DNA of 33,784 nucleotides from an uncultured Clostridia bacterium (GCA_944384235.1 CALWSP010000005.1:1-33784), one strand, 5' to 3'; numbered from the stretch's first letter, positions 1 through 6,567 are shown. The notes: generated by a model from the letters alone, not told the origin. Numbers and translations are program-made.

Positions 1-2
1 GG

Positions 3-269
3 GGCTTTGTTGGGAAAATTGTTGAGCTTATGTTTATTTCTATGCTTTATTTAATTGACTGGTGTTTAGGGTGTAGTTTTTTAAAGTATGTTGGCATTTA
101 CTATTTTGGTTTTTGCGAGGTGGCAAGTGTTGTGGAGAGTGTGGCCAAGTTAAACAGCAACGTGCCAATGGCTTTAGTAGAGGTTTTAAACGATGTGAAA
201 GCAAGTTTTTCGACGCTTATTGTAAAAAAAATTAAGGCTTTATTGGACAAGTTTATTGAAAAGGAATGA
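3..269 (+). CDS. Phage holin, 3' part (gene starts before the window)
   Basis: The frame is open from the first bases of the window, so this is the C-terminal 88 residues of a longer gene. The visible part has a hydrophobic stretch (LMFISMLYLIDW), then a segment reading YYFGFCEVASVVESVAKLN and a VPMALVEVL motif. In toxin-secretion/phage-lysis holins (phage_holin_4 type) the end has the same plan: a membrane segment, then a (F/Y)xxNEx.SIxEN-like helix, then a PxxLxxxL motif. Such proteins form the membrane lesion that lets the endolysin reach the wall. The stop overlaps the region just upstream of the endolysin start, which fits a holin-endolysin lysis cassette. Family assignment is by remembered pattern and is moderately secure; the missing N-terminus cannot be judged. 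Confidence 0.7.
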   Translation, partial: GFVGKIVELMFISMLYLIDWCLGCSFLKYVGIYYFGFCEVASVVESVAKLNSNVPMALVEVLNDVKASFSTLIVKKIKALLDKFIEKE

Positions 270-276
270 AAAAAAT

Positions 277-957
277 ATGAGTAGAGATATAAGTATGTGT
301 CACCCAGAATTACAAGAAAAGGCTAAAAAGCTAGTTCAAGAATGTAAAAAGCAAGGTTTGATTGTTAAAATTGGGGAATGTTTTAGAAGCGTGGCTGAAC
401 AAAACGAGTTATACGCCCAAGGCAGAACAAAGCCTGGAAATGTTGTTACAAAGGCAAAAGGCAGCTCTTTTAGCTCTATGCACCAGTGGGGCGTTGCTTT
501 TGATGTTATTAGAAATGATGGAAAAGGGGCTTACAACGACAGCGATGGGTGGTTTGGCAAGGTTGGCAAGGTAGGCAAAAAGTTAGGCTTAGAATGGGGC
601 GGGGACTGGACTAGCCCTGTTGACAAACCTCATTTTCAGCTAAAAAACTGGGGTAGTACAGCTGTGAAATTAAAAAAAATTTACGGAAATGTTGAAAATT
701 TTAAAAAGACTTGGGAGGTTGAGGATATGACTGAAGAACAGGTGAAAAAAATTGCTACAAAGGTTGCAAACGATATGGTGTACAAGTATAGTGATAAAGT
801 GTATAACAAAATTGAGGAAGTGCCTGAATGGGGCAAGGATACTGTTAAAAAACTTATTAACAAGGGTGTGTTTAAGGGAAACGAAAAGGGGCTTGATTTG
901 AGCTATACTTTGCTTAGATTAATTGTTATTAACGATAGGGCTGGGGTGTATGATTGA
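277..957 (+). CDS. Endolysin, M15-family L-Ala-D-Glu (or D,D-) peptidase with C-terminal wall-targeting region
   Basis: This 226-residue protein should cleave peptidoglycan stem peptides during phage lysis. The N-terminal half (about 1-125) has the M15 zinc signature: H69 and D76 in SMHQWGVAFDV, and H119 in DKPHFQL, with the preceding WGGDW loop. After a linker, residues about 150-226 (EEQVKKIATKVAND ... VPEWGKDTVKKLINKGVFKG ... LLRLIVINDRAGVYD) match the small C-terminal module often attached to clostridial phage endolysins, likely for wall binding or dimerisation. I chose ATG 277 with AAGGA at 261-265; an in-frame TTG at 256 would add seven residues but leaves no proper ribosome site. It follows the holin directly and is closed by a hairpin terminator, marking the end of the phage late operon. 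Confidence 0.9.
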   Translation: MSRDISMCHPELQEKAKKLVQECKKQGLIVKIGECFRSVAEQNELYAQGRTKPGNVVTKAKGSSFSSMHQWGVAFDVIRNDGKGAYNDSDGWFGKVGKVGKKLGLEWGGDWTSPVDKPHFQLKNWGSTAVKLKKIYGNVENFKKTWEVEDMTEEQVKKIATKVANDMVYKYSDKVYNKIEEVPEWGKDTVKKLINKGVFKGNEKGLDLSYTLLRLIVINDRAGVYD

Positions 958-960
958 TTG

Positions 961-987
961 AGAGGCGCAAGGAGCGCCTCTTTTTTG
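961..987 (+). terminator. Rho-independent terminator of the lysis cassette
   Basis: Perfect 7-bp stem GAGGCGC (962-968) / GCGCCTC (974-980), loop AAGGA, followed by six T. It lies a few bases after the endolysin stop and ends the phage late transcript before the accessory operon. Confidence 0.9.
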
Positions 988-1093
988 GGAACATAAAGTA
1001 ACAGGGGTATGTGGTATAATTATATCATAGTAAAATAGAAACATTAAAAATTGTAACAGTGTGTTTAAAAACTGTATTTTTTTGGTAAAGCAC

Positions 1094-1122
1094 TTGCAAA
1101 CATTCAGAGATTAGTATATAAT
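1094..1122 (+). promoter_or_regulatory. Sigma-A promoter of the toxin-antitoxin-chaperone operon
   Basis: TTGCAA (1094-1099), a 17-nt spacer and a perfect TATAAT (1117-1122). Transcription should start near 1129, just before the 24-bp palindrome. A second possible start, an extended -10 (TGGTATAAT, 1012-1020), lies upstream without a convincing -35. Confidence 0.75.
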
Positions 1123-1130
1123 AATAATGC

Positions 1131-1154
1131 AAATATTACCTATAGGTAATATTT
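1131..1154 (+). promoter_or_regulatory. Perfect 24-bp palindrome, probable operator for antitoxin autorepression
   Basis: Half-site AAATATTACC (1131-1140), centre TATA, then the exact reverse complement (1145-1154). It begins about two bases past the predicted start point of the promoter at 1094-1122, where a bound repressor would block polymerase. XRE-type antitoxins of HigBA systems are known to repress their own operon through such sites. No T-run follows, so it is not a terminator. Binding by this antitoxin is inferred. Confidence 0.65.
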
Positions 1155-1185
1155 ACAAATAAAAGTATAATAAGAGGAGGTATTA

Positions 1186-1599
1186 ATGAATAAAAAGAGT
1201 ATGGAGATATACCTAGAAAAATGTTTAAATGATTGTTTTTACCATAAAGCTTTACCAGGAGAGATTATAGATATTTTGAATCAATCAGGTTTTGAAGCCG
1301 GATTCTTTAAATTATTCGTAAAAAAATTAGCAATATTGCAAGGTACAGGATATAACGCAGTTAAGAATGCAAGCTTTAAGAAATTAAAGAAAAATAATGA
1401 TTTATGGAGAATGAAATTATGTATAAAAAAAATTAATATAAGAATAATATATACATATAACAATAATGGCAAAGCGGTATTATTACACGCATTTTTCGAA
1501 AAAAACGGGAAAAATGTTAGTGATTATAGTAAGCATTCTTTAGTGGCAGAATCAAGAATGGAGGATATTAAAAATGGATGTAAAGGTTGGATTAGGTAA
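1186..1599 (+). CDS. higB: HigB/RelE-like mRNA interferase toxin (phage Gp49-like family)
   Basis: A 137-residue basic protein and first gene of the operon. The C-terminal half shows the RelE/HigB (Gp49-like) core: KKLKKNNDLWRMKL, then a strand NIRIIYTY, then AVLLHAFFEKNGKN. This matches the usual LWELR ... YRIFYF ... VLLHGFxKK order of the family, including the basic residues after the last strand. Such toxins cut mRNA on the ribosome. The start has a good Shine-Dalgarno (GAGGAGG at 1173-1179). The 3' end overlaps the antitoxin start by 26 nt, and toxin-before-antitoxin is the HigBA order. The gene uses ATA for Ile more than ATT and AAT for most Asn, unlike its neighbours. Family recognition is good; activity is untested. 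Confidence 0.8.
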   Translation: MNKKSMEIYLEKCLNDCFYHKALPGEIIDILNQSGFEAGFFKLFVKKLAILQGTGYNAVKNASFKKLKKNNDLWRMKLCIKKINIRIIYTYNNNGKAVLLHAFFEKNGKNVSDYSKHSLVAESRMEDIKNGCKGWIR

Positions 1600-1945
1600 A
1601 GATCTCAAAGAATTAGTAAATATCATAACAGGAGCTGATTTAATAAGTGCAAAAGTTTTAGCTGATATTTCTGTAGCAATTTTTAAAGAAAGGTTGAAAA
1701 GAGATATGACTCAAAAAGAATTTGCTGATTTGATGGGCGTATCTCAGGGTATGGTATCAAAATGGGAAAGTGATAACTATAATTTTACAATAGAAACATT
1801 AGCATCTATATGTGATAAGTTAGGATTTGATTTAGAAATCAAAATGGAAAATTTAGAAGATAAATATAGATATGCAGATATTGAAAACCAGTATTTAGGT
1901 TGGAGTATTAAAACAAATATTGAGGATTTAAGGGGGATTGCGTAA
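1574..1945 (+). CDS. higA: XRE/HigA-like antitoxin with extended C-terminal tail
   Basis: A 123-residue protein starting inside the toxin gene, with GGAGG (1560-1564) nine bases upstream. Residues about 36-88 are a helix-turn-helix of the XRE/Cro type (RDMTQKEFADLMGVSQGMV, SKWESDNYNFTIETLASICDKLG). It should neutralise the toxin and repress the operon at the palindrome at 1131-1154. After the HTH comes a tail of about 33 residues (91-123) with aromatic residues Y98, Y100, Y107 and W110. In the Mycobacterium tuberculosis TAC system a similarly placed C-terminal tail (ChAD) makes the antitoxin depend on a SecB-like chaperone. This tail is a candidate for the same role, which is inference from position and aromatic content. 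The stop directly abuts the next gene. Confidence 0.82.
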   Translation: MDVKVGLGKDLKELVNIITGADLISAKVLADISVAIFKERLKRDMTQKEFADLMGVSQGMVSKWESDNYNFTIETLASICDKLGFDLEIKMENLEDKYRYADIENQYLGWSIKTNIEDLRGIA

Positions 1946-2410
1946 ATGGATGTTAATAATATTATTGCAAGTATGCAGTTAATAGGAACATCTGTAAGGC
2001 ATCTAAAGCTTGATAATATTTTAGTTTCAGCAAACAGAAAAGACAACCTTGATAAAAAATTAGATGTGACCTATGATATAAATGAATTGTATACATCAGA
2101 AGATAAAAATGTAGGCTCATTAATATTACATATAAATTTAAGTATAGAGGAAGATAAGAAAGAATGTGTTGCCTTAAAATTAGATATAGAAGGGGGATTT
2201 ATATTTAAATTTAATGAAGATGTTGATGAGGAAGATAGAAAGCAACAAATGGAAATTATGCTCTCTCGCAATGGGTGCGCAACATTGTACTCAATTGCCA
2301 GAGCTTTTATTATTAGCCTAACAGGACAAATGTGCGATGAAGGTACAATAATTTTGCCAATGATTAATGTGTATAAATTAAATGAAAATAAAGAACAAAA
2401 CAATGAATAA
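1946..2410 (+). CDS. SecB-like chaperone of a toxin-antitoxin-chaperone (TAC) operon
   Basis: A 154-residue acidic protein whose ATG follows the antitoxin stop with no gap; GGGGG (about 1931-1935) serves as ribosome site. Length and architecture fit SecB (about 150-180 aa). The middle has alternating strands (SLILHINLSIEED, CVALKLDIEGGFIFKF), then a helix GCATLYSIARAFIISLTGQM, then EGTIILPMINVYKL. This resembles the SecB ending, where LFPYARExI(T/S)xL is followed by a LxPxNFxAL motif. Canonical SecB belongs mainly to Proteobacteria; SecB-like proteins elsewhere are often linked to TA operons, where they fold and protect the antitoxin. Its place as third gene of a HigB-HigA operon supports a TAC reading. 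The assignment rests on motif memory and context, not on a profile search. Confidence 0.72.
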   Translation: MDVNNIIASMQLIGTSVRHLKLDNILVSANRKDNLDKKLDVTYDINELYTSEDKNVGSLILHINLSIEEDKKECVALKLDIEGGFIFKFNEDVDEEDRKQQMEIMLSRNGCATLYSIARAFIISLTGQMCDEGTIILPMINVYKLNENKEQNNE

Positions 2411-2457
2411 TGAAAGTGGTTGTCGATTGTGGAGAACAAGGTATCTATTATATTATT

Positions 2458-2473
2458 GTTACCTCATTGTAAT
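2458..2473 (+). promoter_or_regulatory. Degenerate second copy of the operator-like palindrome
   Basis: TTACCT (2459-2464) and GTAAT (2469-2473) are spaced as in the palindrome at 1131-1154, with 11 of the 16 central positions identical. It lies 50 bp after the SecB-like gene. It may be a weak binding site or a chance match in AT-rich DNA. Confidence 0.3.
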
Positions 2474-2484
2474 ATATTGTTTTG

Positions 2485-2518
2485 AGTGTGTTGCCTAGGC
2501 AGCACACTTTATTTTTTT
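2485..2518 (+). terminator. Terminator of the TAC operon
   Basis: AGTGTG (2485-2490) pairs with CACACT (2503-2508); the interior TTGCC/GGCAG extends the stem through one G-U pair. It is followed by TTTATTTTTTT. It ends the three-gene transcript. Confidence 0.8.
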
Positions 2519-2789
2519 GCAAATAAAAAATTTTTTATAAAAATTATTTACATAATGGCGTTAGTAAGATGTGCTATAAGTATAAAGTATTTACCTAGGA
2601 AGAACTCAGAAAAGTGAGAAATATGAAAATAAAAAAGAAAAAACTTGTTTAAATTTTTGTTAAAAAGTCTTAGTGCAGCAATAATAACAGCAATTGTAAA
2701 CAAGTTAATAACTTAAAGGGTGGGGTGAAGTCATTTTCTCTTAATTTAATTATTATATATATGTATTATTATTTAAGGAGATATCTAAT
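2519..2789. other. AT-rich stretch with no intact gene
   Basis: No complete gene is visible. A hydrophobic reading frame (2645-2715, KFLLKSLSAAIITAIVNKLIT) is out of frame by one base with an upstream ATG at 2623 that begins MKIKKKKLV, so it looks like a frameshifted small membrane peptide. No ribosome site supports either part. This is probably decayed phage DNA. Confidence 0.4.
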
Positions 2790-2901
2790 GTGAAAAAAGT
2801 TTTTTATTTTTGGATAAATTAATTATGGTGTTTTATTAGAATTGATATTAGTTTTTGTAGTTAATATGATTATGATTATTTTAGGAGAAAAAACATTTTA
2901 A
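2790..2901 (+). pseudogene. Frameshifted small membrane-protein gene, prophage remnant
   Basis: GTG at 2790 has an AAGGAG ribosome site (2775-2780) and begins MKKVFYFWIN before a stop at 2820. The next frame continues without a gap as INYGVLLELILVFVVNMIMIILGEKTF up to a stop at 2899. Removing about four bases near 2817-2824, where the sequence reads like a small TTAA/TAAT duplication, would join them into a 35-residue single-span membrane peptide. The family is not recognised. Confidence 0.4.
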
Positions 2902-2922
2902 ACAAAGGAAAGGTTTTTTAAA

Positions 2923-3101
2923 ATGGCAAAATTAACAGAGGTAAAAAGAAGATAGAACGAAAAGACATATGGCAGGTGGTTTGTGTATTTGAGAAAGGAA
3001 GTGTTTTAAAAAATAGAAAAGATTAGAGAGGAGCTGGCTTTAGTAGAGCTGAATTTTTGAAAATGCTTGTTAGGGAGAAATATGGGGTGGAGTTTGGTTA
3101 A
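2923..3101 (+). pseudogene. Degraded small gene with in-frame stops at the element edge
   Basis: From ATG 2923 (with an AAAGGAAAGG-like site upstream) the frame reads MAKLTEVKRR, stop, NEKTYGRWFVYLRKEVF, stop, KIEKIREELALVELNF, stop. A second frame takes over as GAGFSRAEFLKMLVREKYG and ends at 3101. The amino acid composition looks coding-like on both sides of the stops, so I read it as a decayed gene of about 60 residues. I do not recognise the family. It is the last trace of the mobile element before the host SpoIID-like gene. Confidence 0.4.
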
Positions 3102-3815
3102 TAAAAGGTAGGATTTGGGGGAGGGGGTTTGATGGGTTGAAACGTAACGAGTTGAATTAGTTATTGTGAAGTTATAGCCTCTATTTCTATACCATTCTGT
3201 GAAAACTCTATTTAGCACAAAAGACTGGATTGCAAGCACATTAGCTCTTATTGCTGCGTCTTGCCAAGTGGAGTATATTTCAGAAGATGCCACATTTTTT
3301 ATATAGTCTTTATAAGGCACATAATAGACGTTGCCATCGCCTTGTGGAACGCCGTCTTTAACCACAACATATTCAGGAATTACAACTTCATCTAAAACCA
3401 CAAAGCCTGTTTCTTCGGGAACTGGCTTAACTTCTTCCTCATACTCTTTTTCTGGGTAGTTTCCCCAAAGAACTGGAGGCGGAACATTTATTACTCTTTC
3501 TTGGTTGCCTGGCTCTAAAATTACTCTTTGAAGTGCTGTTCTATCTGCAAAAATTTGCACTCCATTTATTAAAACGCTATTATAGCCATCAGCTGTTATT
3601 AAGACATCATAAGTTGAGTAGGGCTGTGGCTCATTTTCTTCAAGGGAGTATTCAATAGGCGGTGCTTCAAGGGAAAGGGATTGTGTTTGACCTGAAGAAT
3701 TTGTGAAAACATTATAAAGTATTTCCCCATCTTTTGAAACTATTACATTTCCTCCATTAACTGGTCTACCTACGCTTTGGTCGTATAGCTCTATTTTTAA
3801 AAAACCTGTTGCCAT
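3006..3815 (-). CDS. SpoIID/LytB-domain protein, 3' half displaced by the mobile element (truncated)
   Basis: The intact part (residues 1-224, about 3144-3815) starts with a repeat rich in beta strands (FLKIELYDQSVGRPVNGGNVIVS), like a carboxypeptidase-regulatory/CNA-type domain. The start of a SpoIID-like domain follows: VYYVPYKDYIKNVASSEIY, then WQDAAIRANVLAIQSFVLNR and TITNSTRY. SpoIID is a lytic transglycosylase-type protein used in spore engulfment; paralogues act on the wall elsewhere. In family members the domain runs on well past NSTRY. Here the last 45 residues (THQTPSPKSYLLL ...) are low-complexity and overlap the phage remnants on the other strand, so the real gene is cut near 3144. 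Ribosome site GGAGG sits seven bases before the ATG. An upstream CATATAAT fits a SigE/SigK-type -10 (CATANNNT), which is suggestive only. Confidence 0.65.
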   Translation of the reverse strand: MATGFLKIELYDQSVGRPVNGGNVIVSKDGEILYNVFTNSSGQTQSLSLEAPPIEYSLEENEPQPYSTYDVLITADGYNSVLINGVQIFADRTALQRVILEPGNQERVINVPPPVLWGNYPEKEYEEEVKPVPEETGFVVLDEVVIPEYVVVKDGVPQGDGNVYYVPYKDYIKNVASSEIYSTWQDAAIRANVLAIQSFVLNRVFTEWYRNRGYNFTITNSTRYVSTHQTPSPKSYLLLTKLHPIFLPNKHFQKFSSTKASSSLIFSIF

Positions 3816-3859
3816 AATTCCTCCAAAATTAAAATATAATTAATTATATGTAAAAATGC

Positions 3860-3888
3860 TTGATAAGTTACGGGTTTTGGTGTATACT
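3860..3888 (+). promoter_or_regulatory. Sigma-A promoter for the YesL-like/HD operon
   Basis: TTGATA (3860-3865), 17-nt spacer, TATACT (3883-3888), 27 nt before the start codon at 3915. Confidence 0.75.
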
Positions 3889-3914
3889 TATATTGATAAC
3901 TTAGGAGGAATGAG

Positions 3915-4529
3915 ATGGGAAAAATTTTCGGACTTGACAGCTATTTTTACAAATATGGTGTCATTTTATGCGACTTAATTATTATAACTGTTTTATGGTG
4001 TGTTTGTAGCTTGCCTATTTTTACAATTGGCGCTTCTACAACTGCCGTTTATTATGTTACAACAAGGCAACTTTCTGACAGAGAGGGCTATGTTAGTAGA
4101 GATTTTTTCAAAAGTTTTAAACAAAATTTTGTTCAAGCAACTTTAGTGACTCTTTTAATTGGCCTTGTGTCAGCTATTCTTTTTATTAACATTATTTTAT
4201 TTCAACCTGATACTTTAATTGAAACAATTATTGTAATTATACAATATGTTATATTGTATCAACTTATTATTTTTACAATATATGTTTTCCCTTTGTTATC
4301 AAGGTTCAAATTTAAGTTTTTTGAGCTTTTAAAAAATGCTTTTTTTATGGCTAACAGGCATTTACTTACAACTTTTACTTGCCTTATTTTACTTTTTGCC
4401 ATATATCAGCTTGTTTTAAGGTATTTTATTTTAATTTTTGTTGCTATGGGATTTTATGCAATTTTAACTTCCCTTATGTTTATGAAAGTTTTTAGAAAGT
4501 ATGTTCCAGAAATGGACAAAGATGTGTAA
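3915..4529 (+). CDS. DUF624 (YesL-like) integral membrane protein
   Basis: A 204-residue protein with about five membrane segments. The N-terminal region (DSYFYKYGVILCDLIIITVLWCVCSLPIFTIGASTTAVYYV) is the typical DUF624/YesL opening, with the SLPIFTIGASxTAxYY motif. Members of this family often sit beside carbohydrate uptake genes in Firmicutes, but their function is not established, and here no sugar transporter is near. AGGAGG (3903-3908) lies six bases before the ATG. The HD-domain gene follows 11 bp downstream and is likely co-transcribed. Confidence 0.85.
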   Translation: MGKIFGLDSYFYKYGVILCDLIIITVLWCVCSLPIFTIGASTTAVYYVTTRQLSDREGYVSRDFFKSFKQNFVQATLVTLLIGLVSAILFINIILFQPDTLIETIIVIIQYVILYQLIIFTIYVFPLLSRFKFKFFELLKNAFFMANRHLLTTFTCLILLFAIYQLVLRYFILIFVAMGFYAILTSLMFMKVFRKYVPEMDKDV

Positions 4530-4540
4530 AGGAGAATTTG

Positions 4541-5104
4541 ATGGAAAGAGTTATTGGCTCAAAAGTTGATTTTACTGACTTATCTAACCCAGACATTTTA
4601 GAGTTTAGAAGTTATGTTGATGACATCTGGTCTTCTGAAATGGTTCAAAGGCTTGACAACTACGAACAACATCACAAAACTTCTAGAAAACAACACAGTT
4701 TAAACGTTGCTTATTATAGTTTTAAAATAGCTAAAAAAATTGGGGCTAACCCAAGGCTTTCTGCAAGAGCTGGCCTTATGCACGACCTTTACTGGTATGA
4801 CTGGCACACAAAGAAAATTCCTCAGTGGCACCCTGTGTTCCACCCAAGGTTAGCTATGAAAAACGCTACAAAGTTAAACAGCGACATTACTAAAAGGGAG
4901 CAAGACGCTATTTTAAAGCATATGTGGCCTTTATACCCTGGTGTTCCAAGATACAAAGAGTCTTATGCTGTTACTATGGCTGACAAATATGCTGCAACTT
5001 TAGAAGTTGCAACCCAGTGGAGCAAGTCCATAGGAAGTGTTTCAGCTAGGGCTGTTTTAAAATCTTATTCTAGAATGAAATCTGCTTTAAGATTTACAAG
5101 ATAA
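4541..5104 (+). CDS. HD-domain phosphohydrolase
   Basis: A 187-residue soluble protein. It carries the HD superfamily metal-binding pattern: H52 in KQHSLNVAYYSFKIA, H81-D82 in AGLMHDLYWYDWH, a later His in AILKHMWPL, and D148 in TMADKYAAT. The HD superfamily hydrolyses phosphate esters with a divalent metal; the substrate here is unknown. I chose ATG 4541 with GGAG at 4531-4534; the preceding TTG (4538) is also in frame but too close to the ribosome site. It forms a two-gene operon with the DUF624 gene and ends at a strong terminator. Confidence 0.85.
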   Translation: MERVIGSKVDFTDLSNPDILEFRSYVDDIWSSEMVQRLDNYEQHHKTSRKQHSLNVAYYSFKIAKKIGANPRLSARAGLMHDLYWYDWHTKKIPQWHPVFHPRLAMKNATKLNSDITKREQDAILKHMWPLYPGVPRYKESYAVTMADKYAATLEVATQWSKSIGSVSARAVLKSYSRMKSALRFTR

Positions 5105-5112
5105 ATAAAAAA

Positions 5113-5150
5113 ATTAAACCCCCAAAGAAAACTTTGGGGGTTATTTTTTT
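5113..5150. terminator. Bidirectional terminator between the HD gene and the MATE gene
   Basis: 11-bp stem AACCCCCAAAG (5117-5127) / CTTTGGGGGTT (5132-5142), loop AAAA. A T-run follows on the plus strand, and the minus strand reads a T-run from the flanking A-rich side. It serves both convergent genes. Confidence 0.9.
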
Positions 5151-6567
5151 AAGCTTCGTTTTTTACTTTAAGATGTTTATTATAAAAGCGTAAAAAGAGA
5201 GTTGTTGTTGTTAAAGCAGCAATTACATCTGAAATTGGCTCTGCTAAAAGAACTAAAAACACTCTTGATGGGTCAAGGGCAAATTCGCTAATTGGCTTTG
5301 AAAGAGTTTTTGCAAACTCAAAATCTCCAAAGACAAAAGGCAAGATGTAAATTAAAGGAATTAAAAGAATTACCTTTCTTAAAAGCGCCATTGAAAGAGA
5401 GATTTTTGCTTGACCAAGAGCCATAAAGCTATGTTGGCAACAAAGTTGAAGCCCAAAAATTGTCATTCCTATTAAGAAAATTTTAATTGACCACCTAGAA
5501 AACTCTATATAAGTTAAATCTGGTGTGAAGATTTTTACAAATACATCTGAAAAGAGAATTATGGAGCCTGCTATTATAAAAGTTGAGGCTGTTGTTAGTT
5601 TAATTGCAAACCTAAAACATTCTCTTACTCTATCATATTTTTTAGCTCCGTAGTTATAGCTTAAAATTGGCTGTGTGCCTATCATTATGCCTTGAGTTGG
5701 CAAGGACACACATTGCATTAAAGTGTTCATTATGCTCATTACACCAACTGCTGTTGTTCCACCATAAAGAGCTAGTCTATTGTTAAAAGAAATTTGCAAA
5801 AGGCTTTCTGTGCTTGTCATTATAAAGGTTGAAACGCCTAAGGAGCAAATTGCAAAAATTAGCTTAAAATCTGGCTTGAAGTATTGTTTTTTTAGTTTAA
5901 CATTTGTTTTTTCGCTTGTTATAAATTTAAGAACCCAAAAGCAAGAAACTGCTTGAGACAAAACTGTTGCTATGGCTGCTCCTGCTATTCCAAGTTTAAA
6001 GAGATATATAAAAATTGGGTCTAAAATTATGTTTAAAACAGCACCTATTAAAGTTGTTTTCATTCCCATTTTTGTAAAGCCTTGAGTGTTAATGTAGGCG
6101 TTTAAGCCAACTGTTAGCTGAACAAAGATTGTGCCAATTATATAAATTGAAATGTATTGTTTTGCAGGGGTTATTGTGCTTTCATCTGCTCCAAAAAGGT
6201 ACAAAATTGGCTCTCTAAACAAAAGAACGAAAATTGTTATTAAAACAGAAGATGCAACCAAGCAAACAAAGGAGTTTGCCATTATTTTTTCTGCCTTTTC
6301 TAAGTTTTTTTCGCCTAAGCTTATTGCACAAAGAGGCGCTCCACCCATTCCAAAAAGGTTTGTTATTGCCGTTATTAAAGTTACTATTGGAAGGGTTATT
6401 CCAAGAGCCGCCATTGCCACAGTTCCATTTGCTGTGTGGCCTATATAAATTCTATCTACCATATTGTAGATTATTGTTACTAACTGAGCTATTATTGAAG
6501 GAATTGCAAGGCTTATTACTAGGCCTGGTATTTTGCTATTTGCAAGTTTTTCATTTTCTACGCTCAT
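5149..6567 (-). CDS. MATE-family efflux transporter
   Basis: A 472-residue polytopic membrane protein with about 12 hydrophobic segments in two homologous halves. The opening (IPGLVISLAIPSIIAQLVTIIYNMVDRIYIGH) and the start of the second half (PTQGIMIGTQPILSYNYGAK) are typical of the MATE (NorM/DinF/MepA) family, which exports cationic compounds against Na+ or H+. AGGAGG lies before the ATG. It follows the DUF5721-like gene by 26 bp on the minus strand and is probably expressed with it. The transported substrate cannot be inferred. Confidence 0.92.
   Translation of the reverse strand: MSVENEKLANSKIPGLVISLAIPSIIAQLVTIIYNMVDRIYIGHTANGTVAMAALGITLPIVTLITAITNLFGMGGAPLCAISLGEKNLEKAEKIMANSFVCLVASSVLITIFVLLFREPILYLFGADESTITPAKQYISIYIIGTIFVQLTVGLNAYINTQGFTKMGMKTTLIGAVLNIILDPIFIYLFKLGIAGAAIATVLSQAVSCFWVLKFITSEKTNVKLKKQYFKPDFKLIFAICSLGVSTFIMTSTESLLQISFNNRLALYGGTTAVGVMSIMNTLMQCVSLPTQGIMIGTQPILSYNYGAKKYDRVRECFRFAIKLTTASTFIIAGSIILFSDVFVKIFTPDLTYIEFSRWSIKIFLIGMTIFGLQLCCQHSFMALGQAKISLSMALLRKVILLIPLIYILPFVFGDFEFAKTLSKPISEFALDPSRVFLVLLAEPISDVIAALTTTTLFLRFYNKHLKVKNEA

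Noticed and set aside
1015..1080. Possible short transcript from the extended -10 at 1012-1020, ending at a weak ACAGT/ACTGT hairpin with a T-run
   Set aside because: No -35, a 5-bp stem only, and no coding potential; too weak to call a small RNA.
2623..2652. Short frame MKIKKKKLV as a real leader or toxin peptide
   Set aside because: No ribosome site and an early stop; the hydrophobic continuation is in another frame, so decay is more likely.
3006..3143. Last 45 codons of the SpoIID-like frame as a genuine protein end
   Set aside because: They are low-complexity, do not resemble the domain, and read antisense to the phage remnant; they are a by-product of the junction.
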